Part shown: in pieces, positions 34,301-44,799 of the stretch
How positions within the stretch are numbered: the stretch's first letter is position 1
Layout of the letters: each line of letters begins with the position of its first letter
From: Phialocephala subalpina
Lineage: Eukaryota; Ascomycota; Leotiomycetes; Helotiales; Mollisiaceae
DNA length: 64,000 nt
Reading direction: 5' to 3'
NCBI GenBank assembly: GCA_900073065.1
Contig: FJOG01000029.1
Coordinates: forward strand, 549,324 to 613,323
The notes under the pieces: generated by a model
What the model saw: only the letters and a program-made list of their open reading frames with translations
The model's database searches: none
What the model was told of the DNA's origin: nothing
Made by a program: the position numbers and the translations under genes

Positions 34301-34656
34301 GCTCTCTGGCGTTGCTTGTAACTTGGAGTACCACTCTGTTGTCTCGACGTTCGACGAATTGTTGACCGATCTGTTGAAGCTGTGTGGGAGGGGGAAGAGT
34401 GACAGCGGCGGAGCTTGGAATTCCTTGCACCTCTCCTCTGTGAAGGCGTCCCAGGAGCGTTGGATCGACCGTCGTGTCGTCGGTATTGACGGAGTCATCG
34501 GAGGGTCGTCGATCTTCAGAAAGGTTCTCCTCCTTTGGTGCTTGCGCCTCATGCGCCTTTGACCCCTCTGGATGCTTTCCCTCCATTGTGCTTTGCAGTG
34601 CGCGGTGTGATGGCTGAACGTGAAGGGAGAGATAAAGGTGGTGACTTACGAGGCAT
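31339..34656 (-). CDS. MKT1: Mkt1-type post-transcriptional regulator (XPG-like fold)
   Basis: Reconstructed exons: 34650-34656 (ATGCCTC only), 33652-33736, 33264-33598, 31677-33216 and 31339-31624. They sum to 2253 nt, 750 residues. The N-terminal XPG-like domain shows SLADLKDAVLGVEATSYLQ, LLAALGGDPIALK and MRPLFVFDG, and then AQDLYRLLQEVLDDRKLEYL and APFSACAQLAYL. The C-terminal half is the Mkt1-specific region. In yeast Mkt1 works with Pbp1 in translation and mRNA control, and its nuclease fold is thought to be inactive; that is family knowledge. The 913-nt first intron (33737-34649, GTAAGT..TTGCAG) is unusually long and contains an open frame that joins Mkt1 in frame. Confidence 0.85.
33652..34586 (-). 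CDS. Alternative long first exon of MKT1, or a fused upstream ORF
   Basis: An ATG at 34586 opens a frame of 311 codons that runs without a stop into MKT1 exon 2 and through its donor at 33651. Splicing from there would give a 1031-residue protein. The extra 283 residues contain two related units, LLGRLHRGEVQGIPSSAA and LLERIQRGELSPAIPRDAA, and a Pro-rich linker. A charged end (YTLLVERLEREHAGTLSEEF) follows. Either this is an alternative promoter and N-terminus, or a small separate gene whose real 3' splice lies elsewhere. I found no homologue by memory. Confidence 0.5.
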
Positions 34657-35199
34657 TGTGGAAAGAGCTATGCAGCTACCCAAGAGCAAGCCCTTTATGG
34701 CAGAACCGAAGCGCTACGGCTGAGGAAGCAATTATAGGAAGGAACGATGGTCGGAGGAGGAAGTCGCGACGGGTGATTCCGGCGCTACGGCTGAGGAAGT
34801 ATATGTGGGGTGGTGTTGTGAGGAAGGAGCGATGGTGACGAGAGGAGGAAGTTGCGACTGTGACGAGGTTGGGGAGAATATTTAACTTGGAGGAATTTTC
34901 GCAGATTATTTGTAGGAAGGAGAGGAGGTAGCCTAAATTTTGGGAGCAATTTGGTAAGGTCTTATAGCCTTGCGCGTCGTGAAGGTGAAGTTTAGGATTT
35001 TTATAAGGCTGCTGGGGGTGAATTTTGAAGATTCGAGGTGAGCTTCAACAAGCTCAGGCACGGGCGGCGGATCTCCAGTGGGGCTTAGCTTCGCAAGGGT
35101 CTTTTAGTGTGGCTTACATAAGCACAGACCACTCTTATCAGAAGCCCACCTACTTGACTTCAGACTTGTTTGACCATTTGTGAAAGCTTTATTGTAATC
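34657..35199. promoter_or_regulatory. Divergent upstream region of MKT1 and the 2OG oxygenase
   Basis: 543 bp between head-to-head genes. The first half is an imperfect duplication: 34711-34770 and 34782-34860 share 'gcgctacggctgaggaag', 'aggaaggaacgatggt' and 'aggaggaagtcgcgac' in order. Confidence 0.55.
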
Positions 35200-36522
35200 A
35201 TGGGATCAATCAATGGCAATGCTGGCTTGATTCCAGTAATTGATCTCTCAGGCCCAGAACACGATGTTGCAAAAGAACTCGTTGATGCTGCCGCCACTTA
35301 TGGATTCATCTACATCAAGAACTTGGGCAAGGATATCCCCATCGAGGCCATAGACAGCATTTTTGACTTGGTAACTACTCGAATGATAATGTGCAATGTA
35401 AACTCTGACATTTGAAGTAGTCAAAGAGGTTCTTTTCATCTCCCATCGAGGAGAAGCAACCATGCAAGATCTCCGAAAACGTAAGACCCATGCAACTCAG
35501 CCAAAGGCGACCGACTGACCTCGAAAGAACAGAGGATGGGTCGGAATGCACGCCGAGACCCTCGACACCAAGAACCAAAAGGCACACTCACCCCCTCTTT
35601 TTCAACAACCTATACTAACCGTCAATCCAGAAAGGAGATTTCAAAGAGTACATACCCTTCCCACCCATTCTCGCCATCCAATCCAACCCGCTAAAACCCG
35701 TCCAGAGCGATGAACCTAGGCGAATTCATCAACGGCTACGCCCAACAACCCCTCCCACCGGTTTTCGCCCCCAGAGAAGCAGAGCTCGACCGTTTCCAGA
35801 AATACTGCCAATCCCTCATGCTCAAAATCCTGACTCTCTTCGCCATCGGTCTCGAAGTTGACCCCGCACTCGGAGGCTCAGACTGGTTCTCTTCTCGCCA
35901 TCAAGGTACAGATCCCTCGAGCTGTACCCTTCGATTGCTTCACTACCCGCCACTACCTCCTGACACAAATCTGGATTCCGTTGATATCCGTGCCGGAGCA
36001 CATTCAGACTATGGCTCCATAACCCTCCTATTCCAACGACCAGGCCAACCAGGCCTAGAAATCATCCCCCCATCAACCATGGACCCCTCCGCCCCAAAGA
36101 ATTACACAAACACCGCATCCTGGACGCCCGTCCCCGTCTTTCCCCCAGGAACGGAATCCGACCCCTCCCCTCCAATTCTAGTAAACATCGGCGATTTGCT
36201 TAGCTACTGGACAAACAACCTCCTAAAATCCACCGTCCACCGGGTTATCTTCCCTTCTAGCACCTCCTCCCCTTCCTCGGATCGGTATAGTATTGCGTAT
36301 TTCGGCCACCCAATTGGTTCCACGATCCTAGAACCTGTTCCTAGTGAGAGGGTGAAGGAGGCAGGGAGAAACGGGGGAGAAGGAGCGAGTCTCAGGGCAG
36401 CGACGGGGGTAGAGGAGGCTATGACTGCGGATGAGCATTTGATGAGTAGATTGAAGGCTACTTACTTGGGGTTGTATAGGGATGGTGAGGATAAGCCGAA
36501 GGAGGAGATTGCTGCTGCGTAG
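35200..36522 (+). CDS. 2-oxoglutarate/Fe(II)-dependent dioxygenase
   Basis: Exons 35200-35370, 35421-35480, 35528-35581, 35631-35647 (17 nt) and 35706-36522 give 372 residues. The N-terminal DIOX_N part shows IPVIDLSG and DAAATYGFIYIKNLG. The catalytic double-stranded helix has HSDYGSITLLFQ (metal His and Asp), STVHRVIF (second His) and RYSIAYFGHP (Arg and Ser for 2-oxoglutarate). Fungal relatives act on small molecules such as antibiotics, gibberellin-like compounds or thymine; the substrate here is unknown. Intron 2 ends in AAG. Intron 3 (35582-35630) starts with GC (AAG|GCACAC), ends in CCAG and has a perfect tactaac branch site, so it looks like a GC-AG intron. Confidence 0.85.
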
Positions 36523-37347
36523 TGGAGATGGGAAGACATGAATCGATGATTTTCAAGGCCTTGTTTGCACAGTCGTGGAGGCGATTGAAGCTCCTGACAT
36601 ACTCATTCGCTATCACTATCATGGATCGGTCTCTATCGCACAATGCCAGACTGCCTGATGCTATGGGGTGTAGGTACCTTGACTTCGCCATCTCACTGGA
36701 GAAGGCAACACGCACGTGACCACATCACATCACAATCACATGCAAAATCGCACACAAAGACTTTTGATTTTGATTTCCGTTCATTGGCTAGTCGAGAAGA
36801 AAAATCCCTCTAACCTACGAAAGAACCAGAGCCATCCTCCATCGCTTGCTCAATCATCATCAACAACCACCACCAATCATCAAATCCATCCATTCATCCG
36901 CAATGCAAGTCAGGGCAGGAGCTTTCAAGCTCACTTGCCCGAATAAAAACCTCAAGTAAATACTATAAACGTCAGCGCAGGGGATCTTCATCATCATCTT
37001 CCGGAGATCAGGAGCTTTCAAGCTACCATGTCTCATAAATAGAAAAACGCCGGTGATGTGCCAAGGGGGATGTAGTGTGATGTTGTGTGGTGGGTGAACA
37101 AAAAGGAAATTACATGACGGTGAATCTTTCGCTAATCGTTGGACACATCGGGACGGCGTTCTTTTCGCTGGGGGTTGTAGGGTGTTGGTGCTATGTTGAA
37201 GGTGTTTATGAGGCGGCGTTGATTTTGGTGTCCGAATCGGCACAAATCTTGGGGCAAATTGTATTAAAGTGCTTTTGATGCGCAGATTCGAAGAGGAAGG
37301 GGTTTGCCGAAGCAAGTTGGTGGCTCGCAAGGGACAACAGTGGTGAT
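36523..37347. other. Intergenic, convergent 3' ends
   Basis: 825 bp between the oxygenase and the importin alpha gene, which converge. It probably carries both 3' UTRs; no gene seen. Confidence 0.5.
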
Positions 37348-39328
37348 TTACATGTCCATAGAGTCGCCGGCAGCACCAAAGTTGAAGTTGCCACCTTGGG
37401 GAGCACCGTTGCTCGCGAAACCGAACTGGCCAGCCGAGGGGTTGGCAGGGACATCTCCTCCTTCGATGTCCTCTTCCTCATCAGAGAAGTACTTCTCAAT
37501 CATGTTGTAGGCCTTCATATAGATCTCTTCGTTTGCGTTGGTCTGGCAGTCGTGGATCTTCTCCATGCCGTGGCATTCCTCGATGAACAGAGCATAACGG
37601 TTGATGTTCTCTTGTCCTTCACCAGCAGCATCCTTGTCCATCTCTCCGACCTTCAAGATGTTCTCGAGGCCATCCAAAGCGACTTGAATGATCTTGTTAT
37701 CAGGGCAGGCAAGGAGATCGCACAATGGCTTGATGCAGCCTTGGTTGACAAGGTAGCGGATTTGCTCGGGCTTCTGAAGACCACCGGAGGTAGCGTTGGA
37801 GATAGCCCAGCAAGCTTCCTTCCGAGTCTTCAAATCACCATTGGAGAGAAGATGAATGAGGGGAGGGATGATGTTGGCATCGATCACAGCTTGGATTTGG
37901 GTGGAATTGCCAGCGGTGATGTTGGAGATAGTCCAGCAAGCCTCCTTGCGGATTCCATCCTTTCCAGAGCTCAAGAGTGAGAGCAGGGCAGGAAGAGCAC
38001 CACAGTTGATGATGACCTGAGTCTGAACGTCGTCTCCAGTAACAATGTTCCCAACAGAGCGAAGAGCAGGTGTTTGGACGGATGTGGATGCATGCATGAG
38101 CAGCTCGACGAGGCGGCGGGGGATACCAGCTTCAATAACAGCTTGAATCTTGTCATTGGCGCCATCGGACAGGTATGAAATAGCCCAGCAGGCATCGATC
38201 AGGACTTCGTCATCGAGGGAATAGACAAGCTTGGCCAAAACAGGGAGAGCGGGGAGGATCTGCTGAAAATGTAAGCCTTTTAAATGTACAAAGCGGGGTA
38301 GATCCCTTACGGTGTTCCAATCCGGTTGAGGAGTCTTGCCACGGCAGAAGTTGCTAAGGGTCCATGTCGCATTTCGGAGCATGCTCAACTTTCTGCTGTC
38401 ACCCAAGAGGGCCAAGAGTGGCTTCAGAGCACCACAGCTCAGGACGTAATCTCTGCATGATGGGCTGTCACCAGCAATGTTTCCCAATGCCCAAACGGCC
38501 TGCTCTCTCACATCAGGTTCGTGGCTGCCAAGCAACTCAACGAAGATAGGAACAGCTCCAGCTTCAATGACAACCTGAGTTTGTTGCGCTGATCCGGAAG
38601 CAATGTTTGTAAGAGCCCAAGCAGCCTCGAATTGCACAAGGGTATGAGGAGATCGGAGGAAGGTAACGAATCGGCTGACAACACCAGTCTTGATAACTTC
38701 TTCAATGGGTGGGTTTCGTTCTTTGGACAAGAGCTTTCGGAATTTTGTAGTGGCTTGAATTTGGAGATCGATCTGGTCGGAGAATACACCTTGAACCATC
38801 TGAGGGAGGTCCTCGTTCAACTAAAATGTCAAAACGGATTAGCATACATCCCATGTAGAACTTCTGGAACATTTGGAGAAGTGACCCTCATCTGCTGGGG
38901 TTTAGAAGAGTGGAACGGTGACCCGCGGGTACTCCCCTCATCACAAGCGAAAATAATAATTCGCGACCGTCTACCCCACCAGGAGGTAGACAGAGACGTG
39001 GGCGAGTCCATAATGCGCTCGATTCCAAGTACAGATTGTGTGTGCGCAAGGAGGAGGAAAGAGGCAAGCCTGCCATGGAGGAAAGCGATCAACTTACCTG
39101 ACTCTCAGTCGGAACAGTATCATCGTCGCTGTCAGCCTCTGCGCCTAGGGAGGCTCCAGGGCGATCGGCTCCAGAGATACCTCGTCTCTTTGCTAAGTTC
39201 TCCTCACGCTTGGCCTTTCTGATCTCAACCTGTTGTTCCTCTCTGCGGCGTCGCAACTCTTCAGGCTTGAAGGTGTTCTTTGCCTTGTATCCAGTGCGAC
39301 GATGCTCAGGGATGTAGCGGTCTGCCAT
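37348..39328 (-). CDS. Importin subunit alpha (karyopherin alpha)
   Basis: Exons 39098-39328, 38311-38820 and 37348-38262 give 551 residues, the usual length. The importin-beta-binding segment is the basic stretch [20 protein letters not shown]. Ten armadillo repeats follow, with the conserved W-x-x-x-N ladder that binds nuclear localisation signals ([84 protein letters not shown]). An acidic C-terminus ([13 protein letters not shown]) ends the protein. The first intron is 277 nt and lies right after the importin-beta-binding region. Orthologue of yeast SRP1/KAP60. Confidence 0.95.
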
Positions 39329-39782
39329 CTTTGCGGTGGGGAATCTGCGCTTTCGATAAGATTAAGTAGGATCGCAGGCTGATCAATCGAATATGATCAG
39401 AACCTGGTATGCGGTGTTGAGTATGGTGTAGACAGGAGGAGGATGGAGGTTGAAGTGGGATTTTGTCGAAGCTCACAGGCAAAGACCTCAGGCGCCTTTG
39501 AAAGCGGCGGAAAGCGTGACCTAAGCGAGGAGCTAAGCCCCACATTTATCACTAGCCTCAGTCGCGTCTCCCATCCAACAAGCGCGTCTGGTGGTAAAGG
39601 AGAAAATACACATTGATTGCATTCCCCAGCATGCCCCACCAGAATTGAGGTCCTTTGATCACATCGAATTTGAATCCTCTATTCCGTTTCATGACCACAT
39701 TTTATGGAAAATGTGCAAAGCCAGCCTAGACCTCCACAGAAGCTGATTACATCAGGCCGCCGCGTACCATTAGACAACCACC
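39329..39782. promoter_or_regulatory. Divergent promoter region of importin alpha and POT1
   Basis: 454 bp between head-to-head start codons. No long frame; no specific motif identified. Confidence 0.5.
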
Positions 39783-42118
39783 ATGGACAGCACCCAGGAC
39801 TCTTCCTCGGCTCAGCCGCCTCCACCAGGTTTCAAAACCATCAAAGAGATACAGAACATGGCAAATGATGTCTTACGGGCTGATTGTCTGGTCGATGTCA
39901 TTGGCTTCATCAAAGACTTCCAGCCACCTATGGAAACGAGGGGCACAAGTAAGCTTCATAATATCTATTGAAACGTGTGGTTCTGATCTTATCTCTGAAG
40001 GCTGGAAGTGCACTTTCGAAATATTAGACCATTCTACTCGGCATGAGAGTCACGGTCTCAAGGTCGTCATCTTTTGGCCAGTAAAACGAATGCCAGTCGG
40101 CATTGGTGCGAAAGACATTGTAGTTATCCGAAAAGCAAAGGTTAGTCGAATCACTAAGCCTACCAGAAGTCACCTTTCTGATAACTCTATAGGTGCAAAT
40201 GTGGTCTGGGCGACTCCAAGTAGTGGCGAATAAAGCCTCCGAGTTCCACTTCATGCCATCCAAGGCACTTCCGAAATCTACTTCCAATGCGATTTCAGCT
40301 CCATGGTCATCATATCGGCATGAAAATGGAAAGTTCAATTTACCCAATGCCAATGAGATTCGCTACATTATTGGGATCAACGTTCATGTCGACGATATGG
40401 ATTTGCCATCCGATCCTGAGTTCGAGACAAACGTCAAACAGGCCATGACTGTCATAAGCAAGAAAGACAAGTTCAGCCTGCTCAAAGATGTCAAGCCCGA
40501 GAATTTCTATAACATACTTGGTCAAGTTATCAGAATATATGATCAGTCAATAGGAAACCTCACCCTCTACCTCTCGGACTACACCCCGAATAGCAAGTTC
40601 CACAATTATCCCTGGGGAGAGGATATAGATGCTGCCGGCCGAGATGGTGACGAATACGGATATACGAAACCGAAGAAGAAAGTCGAAAAATCGTGGCCAG
40701 GACCTTTTGGCAAGCTGACTATTCAGCTCACTTTATACGATGGACATGCTGATTTCGTGCGCGAGAATGTCAAAATAGATGACTGGGTCCTGTTGAGTAA
40801 CGTCCAGATCAAATTTGGCAATATGGGTGGCCTGCTAGAAGGGTTCTTGCGAGGTGACCGACACAGGTTTGAGGGGAAGATCCAAGTTAGAATCATGGAA
40901 AAAGCCGAGACTTCAGATGAAAATGATGAGAGATGGAAGGCAGCTCTTAGACGTAAATATGAGTGGCTGGAGAAGTTCAAGGAGCAGAGACAGGACATGG
41001 TTGACGATGCTGCAGGGGCTGGCTCAAAACGGAAAGACGGTGAAGAGCATACGAAGGGTAAGAGTAAAAAACTTCGGAAGGAGAAGCGCGCATTGGCTGC
41101 GAAGAAAGCTGAGGAACTCGAGGCAAATCTCGCGAAAAGACTGAATCTCAACGAGAACAGTGAGCGTAGACCCCACTTTTTTTTCTTCTTCTTTTTTTTT
41201 TTGAAGTTCTTACTAACTTTGCAGTCCGATGTGCCTTCCCAGATCTACCCATCGTGTCCTTTAAGGATATCCTCAAACCAGCAATTCTTCTGCGGGAAGA
41301 CAAGACCGATGAGCAGCCAGCGCCATTTACCTGTGGCAAGTACAAAGCAATCGCCAGAGTAGTCGACTACTTCCCGCATAGGATTGAGGATTTCGCAGTC
41401 GGACATAGACCTAGTGAGATGGATATGCTGTCAGATTACAGCGGCGGCGAGGATACAGATCGAGAGGAAGACTTGCGGGTCTTTCGGAGCGGGAAGGGGT
41501 TCTCGAAGAAAGTCTGGGAGTGGCGCTTCGCATTACAAGTTGAGGATGCTAGTTCCAAGGACTCGAAAGAGCGGCTATGGCTAATGGTCGACAATCATGC
41601 CGCACAAGGCCTCTTAGGACTAGAAGATGATGCATCAAAGTAAGCAGTTCCAGCAACATGATTGAACTATACTGACTGCCTACAGTCTTCGTGGAAACCA
41701 ACAGCTTCTTACCAACTTGAGAGAGCAGCTCTTCAAGCTCTGGGGCGAGTTAGAAGAGCGAAAGTCTGCCACACTACCCAGGCAACCTGCGAATACCAAG
41801 AAAGAAACACCGCCATCCTCGTTCCAGTCCTCCACTTCATCCCCACCTCGAAACATTGGCGGACAGCCTGATCTTGATAGCGACGACGAATCATCGAGCA
41901 TTCTGAAGGAACTGGATGTGAATGTCCGAATGAGGATGAACGACACTGTGCCAGGCTTCAAAGAAGACGCAGACCTAGCCCCGAGGAACAAAGCTTTCAC
42001 TTGCTGCATCAAGCAGTACGGTGTCAAGGTCGAAGAAGATGACCCGACAAAAGCAGACGCAGGAGAGGGGCTCAGATGGCAGAGGATGTTCAGTCTGTTT
42101 GACACACACATCATCTAA
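39783..42118 (+). CDS. POT1: Telomere end-binding protein, Pot1-like
   Basis: Exons 39783-39948, 40001-40140, 40193-41159, 41225-41639 and 41686-42118 give 706 residues. Residues about 15-160 form the first OB fold (Telo_bind type): FKTIKEIQNMAN, DCLVDVIGFIKDFQPP, WKCTFEILDHS, DIVVIRKAKVQMWSGRLQVV. The second OB fold spans about 190-380 (NFYNILGQVIRIYD, LTLYLSDYT, PFGKLTIQLTLYDGHADFV, DWVLLSNVQIKFGNMGGLLEG). A Lys-rich linker and a C-terminal domain (WRFALQVED, RLWLMVDNHAAQGLLG) follow. Pot1 binds the single-stranded telomeric overhang and protects chromosome ends. The third intron (41160-41224) contains long pyrimidine runs. Confidence 0.85.
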
Positions 42119-42724
42119 TTATGGATGGACTAGTGTTAAGGAGTTGTTGATATGGGAATGGAGAATTTGAGATACCAACAAAACAGTGATGAATTGGATG
42201 TAGGAATTGTTGTTAACTTTTTGTACAAGTGGGGGTTTAGTCTCGAGCCAAATCTGCCCACGGACGCGTCGACCGGATGCGCCAAACGCTCCACAATCCT
42301 GTCCATGAGGCACTTCGCAGAGTCGCTGTTCAATCCGACATCCTAAGAAGCAAGATTTTAGGACGGAGAGAACGAGTTGAGGACCTGCTTGCTAAGCTAC
42401 GCTTAACGCCGAAAAGCGCCAAGGTACTAGCGCCGTCTGAGATGCATACTCCTTAGCCTCACCCATACACCTATCCCGAAAACCACTTTTGCGAATCATT
42501 TGCGGTGATTTCCCCAGTCGAAGTCTCCATCAATGAGTCTCGGCAGAGTCTCTAAGTCCTCATCGCTGTCATTGTATTTCTCCAAAATCCATCAATGACG
42601 TAGCCAATTATTAAGCAGCAAGGTCTGCCATCGGACTTCATCCTGCTGGTTCTGTTCTTAAATCCAGACTGTCGCATTTCATATTTCTTTTCAATCCCTC
42701 ACAATATAAATTAGATTTATCACG
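42119..42724. other. Intergenic, no gene seen
   Basis: About 600 bp; 3' flank of POT1 and upstream region of the NmrA-like gene. Confidence 0.5.
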
Positions 42725-43730
42725 ATGCTGGCTCTCACCTCCTGCACCGGCAAGTTGGGCGGCGCCACCCTCGACGCAATCCTCAAGCATAATTTGATTC
42801 CTCCTTCCCAGCTCGTAATGTGCACATCCTCCGATACCACCTCCCCCAAATTCTCCACCTACAAATCCCTCGGAATCCAAGTCCGTTCATTCGATTTCGA
42901 TTCCCCCTCCCCATCAGCATTCCAAGGATGCACCAAACTCTACCTCGTCTCAACACCCAACATCGCCATGGACTTCAACAACGCACCTCCCGGCCAAGGA
43001 CGAGAAAAGGCCCACATTGAAGCTATCAAAGCCGCCATCTCAGCTGGAGTAAAAGAGATTGTCTACACGTCCCTAGCTTTTGGCTCAGAGTCAGGGGCTG
43101 GTGTTATGCAGGCTCATTTGCGGACTGAAGCTTTTCTCAAAGATCTGAAAGCGGAAGGTAAAATTGAGTACACTATCATCAGAGAAGGATTGTACAACGA
43201 ATCCTGGCCTTTGTACCTTGGATACTATGACCCGAAAAAAGATGAGAGGGGTGAGATTGTGTTGGTGGGAGACGGGGAGATTAGCTGGACGGCAATAAGT
43301 GATTTGGGGTTGGGGACTGCGCTAGTGCTTGCTGATGAGAGCGGGAAGTGGAGGGGGAAGACGTTCTATTTGAGTAATTCGAGGGAAAGCAAGAGTCTGA
43401 AGGAGATTGCGGGCTTGGTAGGGCAAGCGAAGGGGAAAGAGTTGGGTGTGAAGATCGTGTCGAGGGAAGAGTATGTGCAGCATTATATGCAGAACGGGAA
43501 AGAGGCTCCGAGTGTTGAGGTGAGTAGCCTGCTTCGTTGTTCTTGTTGATGCTGTGTTGGGAAACATTGAAGCAGGGTGGTGTTGACTTTCCAAGTGGTG
43601 GAGTACGACGTATGGCGCGTTGGAGAAGGGCGAGTGTGAGATCGAAGATGATACATTGATTGAGTTGTTGAAGAGCAAGGGTGTGGAACCAAAACCTGTC
43701 GAGGAGACAGTGAGGGAGATGTTGTCTTGA
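42725..43730 (+). CDS. NmrA-like NAD(P)-binding protein (atypical SDR)
   Basis: Exons 42725-43519 and 43596-43730 give 309 residues. The nucleotide-binding start is TSCTGKLGGATLDAIL, a T-G-x-x-G-G variant typical of NmrA and quinone-reductase-2-like proteins. Then YLVSTPNI, VKEIVYTSLAFGS, and YTIIREGLYNESWPLYLGYY as in the family. No Tyr-x-x-x-Lys catalytic pair in the classic place. The family includes redox sensors and quinone or NADPH reductases; the role here is open. The intron (43520-43595) ends in AAG: a CAG lies 20 bases before it, but using that would bring a stop into frame. The last exon gives WWSTTYGALEKGE and a normal family end. Confidence 0.85.
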
Positions 43731-44799
43731 GGAAGCAATCACGTGCTTCATTCCATCTCGGAAAATCCATTTCAGGATTCCATCCTAGCTTCTCAGATCC
43801 CATCTCACTGGTGGCCTTCCCGATACTGTGGTTGAGATATCGTGAAGGGTCAGCGTAGGTGCGTTTCTTGAACCAGGGACCCTTCCAGAAGCAGAGGTCA
43901 CATGCCATATATTCCTCTGATCCCTTCCTATTTCGTGATGTTTCGATGTTATTTTCTATGTTTTGGCCCCCGTTTTGGATACGCGCATAGGAAATCTTAC
44001 TGCATGAACAATCCCCATGATGATTCGCGTCCAGCTAATTGCTACCATAGATTCGCATCCGTGGAACCTTGTCTCCAATGATCGTTATCTACCACACGGG
44101 GGTTCATTTTAGGGTAATTTCGAATCTATCGCTCCCAGTTTCAGTCTGCTTCGAGCTTTTTCAGCCATTGTTGATCTCCAGTAATGTCTTTGCGGCCATG
44201 TATCCTTTGCAGGTTTTTTATTTGAGTTGTCTGAAGTTTCTCTCGAGGCTTCGAGTCGTCCCAACTACCGTCCACCCCGCATCAAGTACCGGGATCGGAA
44301 AAGAGCTTGAATTTTTCTGCTCCTTGATTGGTCACCTCGAATCGCACGGGCGCTTCGAAGGCACCACGCCGTCGTTCTGCATGCAGTCTCCCCATTTTAT
44401 CTTTCAAGTTGGTAACATGGGTCACCAATGGATGTACAAATGTAACCCAGAACATGTGGCAAAGCACCTTTGCAACTGCAACATACTTTCTTTTGCAGGA
44501 AGACCCGCATATATTGATAATGAGATAAATTTTACACGGGCCGACAAATGGCACTCGCCCGAGCTTACCATCCCACAAATCTTCCCTTGGCTCAATGCGG
44601 AAGCTCATTAAAAAAATTCGAAAGTTTTACACAACAAGTGGGTTGATGATCTCCATTGCGTGCTTTACGATTATTATAGCGTATATTCCGCTAACATGTC
44701 AGGCTGTACGTGCAAGGGTCACGATCTAATCAATGTATAAACCCTCGAGCATGCCCAACCTGTCGGAAAAGCTTCGCATTCGCGACTCCACTACGAATA
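43731..44799. other. Intergenic, no gene supported
   Basis: 1.07 kb. A 180-codon frame (44069-44611) has no domain and an overlapping antisense frame; not accepted. The 3' part is upstream of the OPT gene. Confidence 0.45.

Noticed and set aside
44069..44611. 180-codon open frame
   Set aside because: No domain, antisense frame of similar quality, and biased residue content; reads as chance.
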